This document shows positions 9,523 to 22,598 of a DNA stretch of 64,000 bases, piece after piece (within the stretch, counting starts at the first letter, position 1; each line of letters opens with the position of its first letter). Under the pieces are notes generated by a model, which was not told where the DNA came from, made no database searches, and saw only the letters and a program-made list of their open reading frames with translations. The stretch is from Clarireedia homoeocarpa (taxonomy: Eukaryota; Ascomycota; Leotiomycetes; Helotiales; Rutstroemiaceae), in the NCBI GenBank assembly GCA_001465935.1, contig LNKV01000010.1, positions 1 to 64,000 on the forward strand, in the 5' to 3' direction. A program made the translations under genes and the position numbers.

Positions 9523-12060
9523 ATGTCTTGCAAACATGTTGATGCAGCCGGTAAACTTTCTTGAGCCTCCTCTTCTGTCATATTTATCTACTCAACTAAC
9601 TAAACTTCCTGTCTGATAGAGCTCCATGCTCCGGGACCAAATCAAGCTGTATATCGAGAAGATTGTACACAGTGTTTTGACTCTATAGTAAGCCCCTTGA
9701 CCACCTTCGAGATTCCATGTATTCGTCTTTAAATCTGATCATTTCCGCATAGGATGACTCCACTGGCTTGGACGTTTGTCTTTTCTGCTTCAATGGTGGC
9801 TGTACCGGCGACAGAAACCATTCCCTACTTCACCAGACAGCAAAACACCATCCTTTAGTACTGAATATTCGGAGGACGAGACGTATTGTGGAACGCGATG
9901 AACCACCTCAAAAAATTTCCAAGCTGGCTATCGCTGCTGAGACCGAAGCCGACCGTTACGAATACCGCACAACTGTTCGCTGTTACGAATGCGGGGTTGA
10001 CGACGTGGACAAGTCTTCAGGCAAGATCTCCGTGGTAGTAGATGGTATTATGAAAGCAAACACATTTTCTAGACAGGAAGAAGTAAAAGCTTGGGAACAA
10101 GAATTTACGTCTTGCGAGCACATTCTTACGTTGCAACAAGAAGCTCCGCGACAAATCCAATCTCAAGATCTAGGCCACTGCTCACTTTGCGATCTGCAAG
10201 AAAATCTATGGTTATGCCTTCAGTGCGGTAACTTGGGCTGCGGACGAGCGCAATTCGGGGGAATACCTGGACATTCTCACGGCTTGGAGCACAAAAAACA
10301 AACTGGCCATGCGGTTGCCGTTAAGCTAGGTTCCATAACTCCGGAGGGCACAGCCGATGTATACTGCTATGCCTGCGACGAAGAACGCATTGATGATGAT
10401 CTGGGCACGCACCTTGCACACTGGGGTATTATACTGGCGGAACGACAGAAAACCGAGAAGAGCTTGACGGAGATGAATGTTGAGGAAAATATGAGATGGG
10501 AGTTTTCGATGACAGATGACCAAGGGCAGGAGTTGACTAAAGTTTTCGGGGCAGGATTTACGGGTCTGAAAAATCTAGGTAACAGTTGTTATCTTGCCAG
10601 TACACTTCAATGCCTCTTTGACTTGCCGCAATTTCAGAAACGCTATTTTTTGCAGGACGTGGATTTCCCCGATGTAGAGGACCCCGCGCAAGATTTAGAA
10701 ACACAGTTACGAAAACTGGCAGATGGATTACTTTCTGGCAGATATTCACATCCAGAACCCTCTGTTCATGGAGCTAATTCTGAAGATGTCGCCGATCAGA
10801 AAGGCCTTGCGCCAGCAATGCTAAAGCACTTAATTGGTAGAGGTCATCCCGAATTCTCAACCATGCGGCAACAAGATGCTTTCGAATTCCTCCTCCATGT
10901 CTTCAAACTCATCACACGTTCTCAACACAAAAAGCCTTTTGATGACCCCACACGAGCATTCCGCTTTGTTATGGAACAAAGACTACAATGCTTGAGCTGC
11001 AAGAAAGTTCGTTATCGTACCGATGAGCAAGATAACATTTCCATACCAGTTCCGGTTCGTAAAATACCTGCGACAAACACAAGCGAAGGGAAGGCCGACG
11101 AATACGAAGCTGTGACCTTAAAGGAATGTCTGGATAGTTTTACTTCCGAGGAGACCGTGGAACTGACCTGTTCGGCATGTGGTAGTAAAGATGGGTTCTC
11201 AAAGCGCTCGTTGTTCAAAACATTCCCGCAAGTACTTGCAGTGAACGCGAGAAGATTCATCCTTATCAACTGGATACCCACAAAGGTCAATGTACCCGTA
11301 GTAGTTGGGGATGACAAATTCACACTTGACAACTATAAATCTACCGGTCCTCAGGATTCTGAGGAGCTGCTTCCTGAAGATGATAGCCAGAGCAAGCCCT
11401 CATTTTCCGCAAACCCAGAAGCAGTTCAACAGCTCCAAGCAATGGGCTTTCCTCTAAATCGTTGTGAGAAGGCACTGCATGCGACTGGTAACAGTGACGC
11501 AAACGCTGCAATGGAGTGGCTTTTCGGACATATGGATGATGTTGATATCGATGCACCCCTGGACACAGGCGGCAGTCAAGACGCAAGCGGAACAGCCGAC
11601 CCAGAAAAGATTGAGATGTTAGGTGCCATGGGATTTGGCCCACCCCAGGCACGAAAAGCGTTAAAAGAGACTGGTGGCGACATGGAAAGAGCAGTAGAGT
11701 GGTTGTTCAGCCATCCTGATGATCAAGGTGAAGTCGAAGATGATACTCCATCTGCAGATGGCGATGGTGTCAAAGACATTCCAGGAAGTGCCGACTTGCC
11801 TGCTTCGTACCAACTTCAATCAATCATCTGTCACAAGGGTGTTAGCATACATGCTGGGTGAGTCTTAAGCAATCCCCAATTCTAGCCGAACTAACCTTAT
11901 CTTCAGCCATTATGTGGCGTTCATCCGCAAGGAGTTGCCGGAGGATAAGTCGACGTCGTGGGTACTTTACAACGATGAGAAGGTGGTGAAAGCAAATGAT
12001 GTTGAAGAGATGAAGAAGTTCGCATATGTGTACTTTTTCAGGCGAGTTCAAGAGCAGTAG
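9523..12060 (+). CDS. UBP14: Ubiquitin carboxyl-terminal hydrolase, UBP14/USP5 (isopeptidase T) family
   Basis: This cysteine protease disassembles free, unanchored polyubiquitin chains. There are four exons: 9523-9550, 9620-9687, 9753-11857 and 11907-12060; the product is 784 residues, near the size of yeast Ubp14. The tiny first exon encodes MSCKHVDAA and exon 2 continues to YREDCTQCFDSI, which with CLFCFNGGC forms the N-terminal cysteine-rich zinc region. A ZnF-UBP domain follows (CSLCDLQENLWLCLQCGNLG, near residues 170-195, then HAVAVKLGS). The USP core has the Cys box LGNSCYLAS, with nucleophile Cys311, and the His box HAGHYVAFIRK, with His735 reached only after the last intron. Two UBA domains sit inside the core near 586-625 and 652-692 (AMGF in each). 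All catalytic landmarks are intact. Confidence 0.95.
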
Positions 12061-12298
12061 GTAAAGTTATCATGGCGTATACTGTGATCAATGTTTACAA
12101 GGGAGTGAGTAAAAAGCTACGGTTACGGATGTTAATCGCAATAGAGAATGACTAGCACGATGCATGGATGCGTAAACAATAAAAAGCTTATGGTTATAGT
12201 GCATCGTTCACCTCATTTAAATTGATAGAAAATAGCATAGAGTCGAATACTTCATGTAATGCTAAAAAAAAATAGTATTTGCAGTAGTTGTTATTTTA

Positions 12299-13870
12299 CT
12301 ACTGTTCCACCATGGGCTCCTCAGCAACATAATGTAGATATGCGCCCAACAGCTTAATACCCTCGATGTAGTTTCTCTTATCAAGCTTTTCATTGATTGA
12401 GTGCGCTGCATCAGTGGAGCTGCCCATTGGCAGTAACAAAACATTCTTTCCTGTTGCCTGTTCGAATGTCAAGGTCACGGGAATACTAGTATAAATGATT
12501 AGTACGAGTACATTGAGAGGATAGAGATGCTAAGCCAAATATACGTACCTTCCTCCCTCACGAGTAAGATCCGGCTTGACACCCCAGACTCTTTCCACCG
12601 CCTTAGCGGCACTAGAGAAGTTCCAGTGCTTCGGGCTTGCGACCCACCACTTTCCAGCATGCTGCAGGAAGCAACGCATGCTGTTTTTGCTGCCGAGTTT
12701 TTTGAATTGTTCATCTACATACTTGAAGACAAGACGATCAACATCTTCAGGCTCCATATTTGGCACAGTTCGAATGGAGAACTTTCCAGTGACTTTAGCT
12801 GGAATAACAGTCTTTGCTCCTGGCTGAGAGAAGGCACCTTCGACACCGTGAATAGATAATGAAGGGTATCTCCATCGTGCCATGAGAGTTTTCTCTTTGT
12901 CGGGATGTATAGTTGTTTGACTCCCTAAGGATTCGTAGAGGTTATCCATTGTGAAGCTTATGTCACCATATAATGCTTTCTCGTCGTCAGTGAGAGGTGC
13001 AACGAGCTCAGCCAACCCCGGGATCCGAATATTGCCATCCGTATCAACCAAGCTGGCAAGCACCCTTGTCAAGTCCGTCATGGGTTCCTGAGCAGTGCCT
13101 CCGAAGACACCACTATGAAGATCTTGTCCAGGCCCTGATACTTCGATAGAGTAGTAACTACAGCCGCGGAGACCTGTAGTGGGCACCAATTAGCATAGAG
13201 CGCATATAGTTCAAGTTAGTAAGATGCAAGTCCTTTAAAACCTACCATATGTCAGACAAGGCTTCTCCGTACCAAGCCAATAGTTATCAGATATGCACAC
13301 GGCATCTGTATCAGCAAAGAATTTCTTAGCCTCGGCGTTGATAAAATCATCTAAACCTTCAGAACCGTACTCCTCCATCCCCTCAAAACACATCAACAGA
13401 TTGACTGGGAAGTCAATTCCGGCCTTTTGATGAGCCTCAATAGCATTCAGCCATCCAAGTACCGGGCCTTTGTCATCTGTGCTCCCTCGACCATACATCC
13501 GCCCCTTATCATCGATAGTAAGTTCGAATGGTTCTGTCGCCCATCCATCTTCTTTGCCGGCTGGCTGTACGTCGTAATGACCGTAGACAAGGATCGTGCG
13601 CTTATTCTTATCATTACCGTAACGAGCAATAACAACAGGAGGAAGCTCTAAATGCTCTTTTCCTGGTTGCTTGCCTAGAGGACGCTTTTGAACTTCAGCG
13701 CCAAGAGCAGTAAGCTCTTCCGCAAGGAATTCTCCCATGCGGACGACATCGGGTCTGCGTTCCTCATCTGCAGAAACTGATGGAATAGCAACAGCTTTCC
13801 TAAGCCTTTCTATGAAGTGATCAGATAAAGAGTCTACTTGCTTGAAGTAGCCATCGAGTTGTGGTGCCAT
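12299..13870 (-). CDS. DUG1: Cys-Gly metallodipeptidase DUG1 (M20 family)
   Basis: This M20A dipeptidase cleaves Cys-Gly in glutathione turnover, as in yeast Dug1 and mammalian CNDP2. There are three exons on the minus strand (13870-13246, 13173-12549, 12485-12299) with introns of 72 and 63 nt; the product is 478 residues (yeast 481). Metal and catalytic residues are visible: VYGHYDVQP (His98, Asp100), GRGSTDDKGP (Asp132) and FEGMEEYGSEG (Glu166, Glu167). The dimerisation (lid) domain lies in exon 2, and the last exon supplies PMGSSTDAAHSINEK, with another metal-ligand histidine. I start at MAPQLDGYFKQ because it matches cytosolic homologs. The frame is open for 72 more codons upstream to an ATG at 14086, and that extension looks like a mitochondrial presequence (see findings). 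Confidence 0.94.
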
Positions 13871-16800
13871 TGCTAATTTACGAGCTTGGTGTGATTGGAG
13901 TGCGGGGGTGAGGTAGGCAGCCGCTTGTATACGAGTACAAATAGGATGATATGATTTGGAAACCAATGAAACGGACGTTGAGATTGGTAAAAGAGACGTT
14001 GGCGATAGTCTGAAACTATGCACGGTATTCTTGACTAAATTCGTAGAGAATCGTGGTATTAAGAACATGAGGATGTGAGCATACACAAGCGTCAGGATAG
14101 TGGGGTAAATGTGTAAACCTACTGTATTTACTACGAAGGACGGGTCGAAGCGGCCAACGACGGGTTAGCGATTAGTCAGCATAATGAGCATGAACCTCTA
14201 TGATTTGCCTACAATCATGAGAAAGAAAGAGAAAGAAAATCCAAGGTGAAGTTGATCAGCTCCAGCTCATCTGTTCTTCTCGAGTCGAAAGGAGCTTCTG
14301 TTCATGTGGTCGATGGCGTCGAACAATCTCCGAAGCTATGCTACTACATTAACTGTCGCACGTTTACTTCCTAGAATTACTCACCCATTGCTTCGCAGAA
14401 TGATACTTCTGGGTTACTGGGCCACCTGCTGGGGTAACATCAGTACCAGACCCCAGAAGGGGTAAATGGGGGCTCCAGTTTCAGATTGAAAGATTGATCA
14501 ACAGAAATCTGATCAAATGGTTCGTTGATTGACAAAATCCTTTCGCCTCCATCCGGAGCATGCAAAGACAGGATGGAGCCATGTTGTCGTTGGTATGTCA
14601 GTAGCTAGAGCGGCAGCTTTACCCCTTGTTCGTCTGTGCCCTTCCTCTCCGTCCCCTTCCAGACGGGCTGCGTACCCACTCACCATGATTGTGATCACCG
14701 GGTAGATCGATCTTGTGCATATCCGCAGCAGCGGCAGCAGAAACAACAGTGACAGCAGCAAGCAGTCCCCAGCACGAAGTCGAGTAGTAAAGCTAGGCGA
14801 TAGTGCCAACAATGATAACACAAAGGACTGCATCTCCTCCTGCAGAACTGCCGACCATTTTGTTTCTATTTTCAGTTCTTTTGTTTCTTGGTCTGCTTCG
14901 TCTTACGTGATGATCGAAATACGTTTCAGGTACCATGCAGGTGAGTTGTTGGTAAAGAAAGAGAAAGAAGAAGAAAAAGGTACCGGTATCATTCAGTCAT
15001 TACTTACCCTACACCTACCACCCTACATCCACGCTATTGATCTTACTCAGCATGCAGCATGACAACAACATTACAGTACTGTACGAGCGAAGGCCAGAAA
15101 CATCCGAGTTACCCAGTCTCCTTTCCCTTTAGATTTCGTTACGTCTTCAATCAAACACACCCGAAACCTATTTTGAGACGAGGCTATAACTTGATAAATT
15201 ATCAAATCGTGACCCGCGTTGAGGCGCAGCACTGCATTGCAGCTTGCAATTCGAGTCGCGGGGTCACGCTCTCCATTGCATATTTCTGCAATTCCTTATT
15301 AGAACCATCACCATTTTTCTCTGTCCGTCACTGTAGATGATAGACAAGTATGATAGCTGTCCGCTCTGATGAGGATCATGATCCTAGCTTCATTCGTGTT
15401 TCGGGACTTTTCAAGACTCCGCTACCCAGCATGGACCAGTTCGCATTGTGATGTCAGTAGGACAATGGAACTGTAGTTTTTTGTGTGGTCTTGATCAGAT
15501 GGGGTTACCGCACTGGGGGTGGCACGGTAAGTAGGGGTTGGCTACTTCTCGTGCTGCTGTGTACTGCACCACTGCATCTGCAAGTATTCTCACCCAGGGC
15601 ATAGGGTGATGATCAAAAACATGACTGCGTCCTTCTGGAACGTTCAAGGCGTCTAAAAATTGTCTTTGTCGGCCACAACAGTCCTGCATGGAAATATGCC
15701 GTCGTCGGTTGGATTTGTGCATGAAAGAGGCTCAACGCTCTCGGGTTGACAAAAATTAGCTGCATGTGTTTGAAGGGTATAGATTTTAAAGCGATGCAAA
15801 TCGTTTCAGGTATCAAAGTACTGACCAACATTTGCAGGTGTAGATGCGATCTTGCTATCTTGCTGGACAGAATTTGTTGTATCAGAGTTACATTGCTGTG
15901 CCTCCGGGTCTTCAATCCCTCTTTTATTTCCCTATCAACGATCACGTATAGGCTCCCATCCAAATGCATTTACAAGGTCAACGTTCATCCCATCCTTTGA
16001 AGATTCAACCTATAGCCTATGTTAGGTGGACATTGGAGGCCAGAGGGAAAGGATCATATTCCCCCAAGAATTCCCGAAGCTCTGGTAGTGCTGCTCATGG
16101 TCAGTTATTGACTGTTTCAGGTCTTCTTTGTTTTCAACGATCGATAGGATAGCATTTCTCCATTCCTACAATAGCTCATTTCGGTGGTTTGTCGTGTTGT
16201 ACTGGAGGTCGTTCCATCATCGCGGTTGGCATAGGTTTGCTTGTGGTTATTACACTTGATCTTGTGGCTACTTTAATCTACTGCAGACTCGAGTATCTAA
16301 GACCCGGGTAGTCCGGTAGCTTACCATGGCCACCGGGCGGGCCGCATTGCGTTTCTGTTATATGCAGAGCAGGTAGTATGCTGGCACAGATCAACAGATC
16401 AACTTTGAACCTGCTAACGCCATGTCTATCTCTGCGCGTGTGCCCATGAACGACGGCCATGAAGCAAACATCTCGTAGAGACCAAATTCTACCTACTGTA
16501 TTGCGGTTTGAGAGTAAGTAGGTGTAGTAGGTGCAAGGAACTTAGCTCCCGTCGTAATATGGACCAATGATTGAAAGATTCTAGGTTAACCCCAATCTTC
16601 TAGTTGGGGACCATGCGAAAATTGTTCATAATTGTCCTCTGCAGTATATATACCCTTACCTAATACCAGGACTTGTGCTCAGCACCAGCTCCTAAACGAA
16701 TAGAGGTAGAGCCATTCATGTCTGTTGTATAGTATACGAGTACCTATACAACTATTCCAACTCGCCCAATCTGGCTCCAATCTCGTCCTTATTGCCGGAC

Positions 16801-18989
16801 AAGACGAAGTGCTAAGGCCATGGAAAATATGGAACATCGGTTGTAGAGCACGCTTTTGAATGGTGGCATTTAGACAGTCCGATCTGATAGAAATATCCTC
16901 ATTGAGAATTGATTGCATGTCACCCATGAAATCCATGCTTGTCGCAATGTCTTGGATTTTCGGTCTTTCTTTATCCTTACGGACCTTACCATTCCTTCTT
17001 TCTCCACCAGTTCTAGCTTCTGGTGGATCTTTTACCCGTTCCTGTACTGTACGATGCCAACTACTGTATCTTTAACATTTGGAAAGCAGGTTCGCCTGGT
17101 GGTACGAGAACTTCTCGCCAACCCGTTTTTCGAACTCTTCACTGTGTGCGCGCCGTGCGGTGTCCACTTCAGGAAGACCATCCTAGTCTTCCGGGACAAG
17201 ATTTAAGCGGCTCGACTCTCGAGTGGAATCCGATGGATGGGGATGGAGATTGAGCATGGTTATTGAATGGTCAGAACAGAGTCTGAAGATACGGCCGACG
17301 GATGAATGATCACGTTGAATGGTCAATACATCGATGCATGTTAAAAATACCATAGTCCCTAGAAACTTACAGTGTTGTTGATGGACGATGAAGAACGGAA
17401 AGGAGGAAATGCAGCTCCAAGCACGGAACTCATTACTCAGGTACGTTGGGGTCGGGGTCATCGTCGGGGGTCATCGTCGGGGTCGACACATTTTAACTTA
17501 TCCTGCATAGGTGTGTGTATCTTACAAGGCCTGCACGCGCACACCATTATCGTGTACCAGTATTCTTTCAATTCCTCATCGTCTCCCCTCCCTCTTCCGT
17601 TCAAGGCTACAAACGACGTGAGAAGAAAATCACAAAGTCCGCTGCTGCATCGTAACGCCATCTGCCTGTCCTGCCTCCTCTCTTCTCTCATATGTAATCT
17701 CGAAGATTGTTTTTATTGATGATGAGAGATAGCTACCATGGATCGGGATTTGCGATATTCAGGGAGAGGCGCAATCTCAAGATGCCTTCCAATTTTAGAG
17801 TGGGCTGAAAGGGCCGTTGTCCTCTTTCATCGAGGTCGAATTAAACGACGGGCCGCAATTTTGTCTACTACCTACCGCACTTGTATTTGTGCTGTACACA
17901 GGTCAGAGACGAACTTGCTGGGGACGGAGACCTGTTCTCTGGGAAATGTTGTAGGGACACCCAAGCACCCACCAAGAACTTGGCGCACCGAAAAGAACAT
18001 GGCAGCACGGTTTTGCATGGGTTCCACAGTTGCAACTGCAGGGGAAAAGCTACACTCGAGCCAGGGGGGATCAGACGAAATGTGCCCTATCGAGCCTGTC
18101 CATTGGTTGTGTAGCCGTGCTTACTATCACTCATCCACCCTTTTTCCCCATCTAGGACTAAGAGAGAATGAGACTCAGGCGCAGACCCCATTTCAGCGAA
18201 TCATGACTTTCCTTCCACCTGCAAGTGTGCTGCAGATATACCACACCCATCTTATTTTGGTCATACATATGATATGTATTTTTGTTTATTCTTATCCCAC
18301 CATCAAGCACCCAAGCATGCATCTAGACATGCAAGTGGTGCAGGTATGTTGCATCTACAACCAGACCTTCTAACGCCATGTAGTAATAGTCCTTTCATAT
18401 TAATGAGTAAGATATGATTTCCAGGCATCGTCATGTTCATAAATAACCTCGAACTATCCGTTTACGGGCACAAGACAACTTGTGCATGGTCCATAAGCGC
18501 AACGTCAAGGGTGCCACGAGAAGCTGACACTCTGAAGTCGACATGCGGGATCCGAAAAGCCATGGGATATGATTCTATAAGCGCCCTTAGACAAGGTCTG
18601 CAGGCTACATGGATTTATGCAATGGTCGATGGGCAACGGCTAGCCTTCCCAGGTTTTCATTCTCTCCTCCTCCTCTCCTTCCATCCATTCTTCTTTGCAG
18701 ACATAATCACGAAGCTCAGCAATGCCCCGCGATAAGTTCTATCTTTGTGCATCTACTGCGCATGGCTCTAGGCAATTGAAAGTACATGACATCTTTTTTT
18801 GAAAAAAAAAGTGTTTACACCCTGAACCACCGTCACCATCCCAGACTTTGCTCACCAAAGACTCCAAGTGCCGACACTAAAGTCTGGTGCTGAAGTTCCC
18901 GCCCCTGACAGCATCTATTCTTTTCTAGAAAGGCTGTGCAGGGTTGTAGGGGGTTATCGTTCTTCGTTTCCATTTTGAGGATAAGCATC
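13871..18989. other. Large gene-free region upstream of the C2H2 transcription factor
   Basis: About 5.1 kb without a supported gene. The part next to 13870 should hold the DUG1 promoter and 5' leader; the rest is probably the promoter and long 5' leader of the transcription factor at 18990. The longest open frame is 211 codons (17738-18373, +). It has no family features or homolog-like composition and is rejected as a gene for now. Small features: an inverted GATA pair TTGATAA-A-TTATCAA at 15191-15205, a short direct repeat of GGTCATCGTCGGGG near 17455-17485, and scattered pyrimidine-rich stretches. Many short ATG frames near the right end could act as upstream ORFs if transcribed. No tRNA or rRNA was seen. 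Confidence 0.55.
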
Positions 18990-21900
18990 ATGTCGAGCCT
19001 CAAAGACATCATGGACGTCGATGTGGAGCCTCTTGAATCTCAAGCCTATAGAAGGAAGGAAGCTGCCCAACAGCAAGCCTCTCATCCGTCCCTTGATCCT
19101 TCATCACAGAGTCCATCGCCCCAGCTTGACGATAACAGAGGGAAGCCATCCGTCAACCGGCGTCGATCAAACCGTGTCTCGAAATCGACCACACAGACGA
19201 CAACATCGCGATCCACTATTCCACGACGGCGCAGTAGTGCTGCCGCAGAAGCTATGGACTTCTCGGGCTTCCAGCTTGGTGGATCAAGTCAAGGAAGCAT
19301 TTCGGGTAGTTCTCTTCAGACATCTTCTAGAGGAGGAATGGATCAATTGGGCGATGTGCCTGTCAAATACACACCTGTGACGGGGCGCATTAGTAGGGCG
19401 AAGAAAGGTATTCCAGTTCATACATGTGAGGACTGCAAACCTGCAAAGGTATGTCGATATTGAGTCTAGCAAATTACTTTGCTCTATACTAAGTCCTCGG
19501 CAGACTTTTACACGAGCAGAACATCTCAGGTAAGCTCGACCCCGGTGGAACCTGAGAGATAGAAAGGAGTATCAGGAAACCTCATTGCACCGTCTAGCAG
19601 TTGTTTCGTGCTTGAGGTGATCAACACGAGGTGGCCCATGGTCGTCAACGATACAGAACAGCTAGGCGGTGCTGGTGTGTCTATCATAGAATCAAATTTT
19701 GACTGAGGATTTTAGGCGACACAAACTCAGTCATGGAAAGCCAGCATATCCATGTACATTCGAAGATTGTGAGCGCACTTTCCACCGCTCTGATCTTCTA
19801 GCACGTCATCTTAGTCGACAGTATGTACCACCATTTCGATGATCTGAGCCACGATTGACTAGAATTCAGCGAAACACAAGGGGAGAAGGCGTACAAGGCG
19901 AGTGATCCTCGGAGCAGAGCATCTTCGAGCGCATCTGAGAGTGCACCTCTGAAGCTCGAGCCAGCTCCACATGGAGTTGTTTCTACAGGTTTGAGCCAGA
20001 TGTCTCCGAACGACTCTATGACCCCGAGAACAACCACAAGTAGCGAAAATGCTGTTACAGCCACAAGTTTCAACGCAATCACAAGCACTTTTCAAGCCAT
20101 CAATTTTTCGCCTGGAGGATCGCAGACGAGATCGGCCCCCCAGAGCACTCTGACTGACGCAGAAGTATACCCTCCTTCTACAGGAGCTGCAAGCTCGAGG
20201 TATGTTACCTTGTCATATTTAGCTAGGTTGATTTATCCGGGTTTATTGTTTCCTGAGGATGAAATATGCTACTGAAAAGCTAACACTGAATAGGATGCCC
20301 TTTAACTATAACGATATACCATCGACGTCCTCCATACGCCCTATGCCAGAAATGCCCGATCAAGATAACTATAGGGGTTCAGTTTCTAGCTTCCCTCAAC
20401 TATACCCAGATGATTCCGCTCCGTTCACAGGATACAGCGCTCAACCTTCTCTGCCACTTTTACGTATACCAGAAGATCCATTGATGCCTGATTTGTCATA
20501 TACGCAAGATAGTTCACCTTGGTGCTCTTCTGCTTCAGATAGTACATACTCCACGCATTCAGATAGCTCACACATAGGACGGTTGGTTCCAAGAGGTCGA
20601 TCTGGATCATTGGTGACTGCACCGGAGTGGCCTGCGGTACCTGTTTCAGGCTCCCACTGGTCACCTCATGGTAAGTCGATTCGTTCCAGCTTAAATTAGC
20701 ATGCGTTGGAGCAACATAAACTAACATTTCGTCCATTAGGTATGACAACCACGCCTCAGGATTTGAGAAGTCCTCCTTATGAAACTGTGATGGAAGCTTA
20801 TGAGACACCTTACACACCTCCAAGGATGTCGCCACCAACTCGGCAACTCCTTGATGTGCCTCTTGGGAATTATTTTATGGAATCAGTGGGTAATCCACAC
20901 CCCTCAACATATCATAGGCATTTTGCTCAGACTTTTTCAGCGTCCTCTCCGCGAGTATCCAACACCCGATTGGCAGGCTATGATAGACGATCGAAGGACC
21001 TGGTGGCCAACCAGCAACTAGGAATTGTGACAAGTATAGACGCAGTTATGGCCATTCCGACTCAATCTGCGATGGCAAATATCGACCGATATCTCACAGC
21101 TTATTGGGAGAATTTCGACAAACTATATCCCTTCATTCACCGCGCAACCTTCACACATGATCATGATTTTCTTCTTTCTTTTGCGATGGCCGCTATCGGC
21201 ACACAATACTGTTACAATACCGAAGCTCGAAAACACGGCGTGGAACTACATGCATACTGTACTAAAATGATTCCCTTAACTCTTAATTGGACACTCCAAA
21301 CCCTGCAAGCAATATTACTCACAGAGATATTTACCTGCTTTCGTGGCAAAAGAACCACTGTGCGCCTATCTCGCCAGTTTGAAGAAACATACAGTCGAGT
21401 AAGTAAATCCTACCCACAAATTCGGAAGTGAACCATTTTGTAGCATCGTGTTAACCATGACTAGTTGTTAAACGCACCATACAAAATGCATGAGCCTGAA
21501 AGCATTGCAGACGCCGACCCAATGGATAGCATTAATAGAACACGAAATACCGAAAACGACTGGTTGCAATGGGTTGATACCGAGTCGCGACATCGTCTCT
21601 TGTGCCTCTGTTTCATATTTGACATACATCAAGCCATGTACCACCAGCAAAGCCGAGCCAAACAGTCTTCGGATACCACAAACACCATTATTTACGTGCC
21701 ATGTCCCGAAGTCTTATGGGAATCAACAACTGCGGCCGATTGGGGTGCCAACTGGAACGGGAATCATTCTGATCAACCACTACATCTAGCTCAGCAATAT
21801 CTTCTGCCAGGGAACTCGTCTGATCTCTCTTACTTCACACAAACACTGCATATCTGCAATTCAATTTCTCAACTGCTCGACCTCGAGGATCCTGATGATC

Positions 21901-22598
21901 CGAATAAAACCCAATCTCGCGATGTGCAGTTTCGGCTCAGAAGGCTAGAAAATCTGTTCCCAACTTCGCCGACTCTATGCACATATCTCGCTCTATACCA
22001 CACACCTTTACACGACCTCCTAGCAGTCACTGGTGATACCTGGTTATTTTCGAGCAAGCTTAGACAACCGTCGTTATTCCGTGAAGCTCAAATGCGACTA
22101 AGAGCTTGGTCATCCTCTCCTGATGCTGCGACCGCTGTCCACTACGCTTGTCGAGTTCTGGTGTTCGCACTATCCGATCCTCCACGTACCTCAGCTGGTC
22201 AGAGGAATGATTTCGACCATCTTGAGCTCTCTCACTACTGGTCGTTAAATGTAGCAGCCTTGATTTGCTGGGCGTTTGGACATCGCGCCGGTGACAACAC
22301 TATTGCACGTTTCCATGATGATCTTCCAATCACAGATACTGATATCGATAACCCATCGCACGGAGCTTCCGAAAAAACCAGAACCAAAGCTCTTGCTTAC
22401 GCTAGATCAATACTCGGACTGGACAAGGCAGACCTCTTGTCCAATAGAGCAGTGATACGAGTACGAATTTCATACGTGATTGATGCTGTGCGAGCTAGAC
22501 TGCAGTTCGAAAGTATCGGTGATCGTTGTATGATGCTCGTCGACTGCATTGGCGTTCTCAAGCGTCTTCGAGAACCAGGGAGAGGCAAGCTGTTCTAA
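18990..22598 (+). CDS. C2H2 zinc-finger transcription factor with fungal-specific TF domain
   Basis: This is a predicted nuclear DNA-binding regulator of 1029 residues in seven exons: 18990-19448, 19504-19529, 19716-19820, 19870-20199, 20294-20670, 20740-21398 and 21465-22598. Exons 1-4 assemble two C2H2 fingers. Finger 1 has Cys146, Cys149, His164 and His168 (reading TFTRAEHLRRHKLSH). Finger 2 has Cys175, Cys180, His193 and His197 (FHRSDLLARHLSRH). Neither finger exists in any single exon, which supports the splice model. Before them is a basic, serine-rich stretch with RRRS motifs; after them a long Ser/Pro/Thr-rich linker; then a fungal-specific transcription factor domain (Fungal_trans type) from about NIDRYLTAYWENFDKLYPFI. 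Intron 2 is 186 nt, longer than its neighbours. The target genes cannot be inferred. The unusually long upstream region suggests complex control. Confidence 0.9.

Noticed and set aside
13871..14500. Riboswitch-like or CRISPR-like structures in intergenic DNA
   Set aside because: No conserved riboswitch core was seen, and CRISPR arrays are not expected in a nuclear fungal genome; no regular spacer-repeat pattern is present here or elsewhere in the window.
17738..18373. 211-codon open frame on the plus strand in the transcription factor upstream region
   Set aside because: It has no family features, mixed and Cys/His-scattered composition, no neighbour exons with matching phase and no clear start context. 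Kept only as a point to test.
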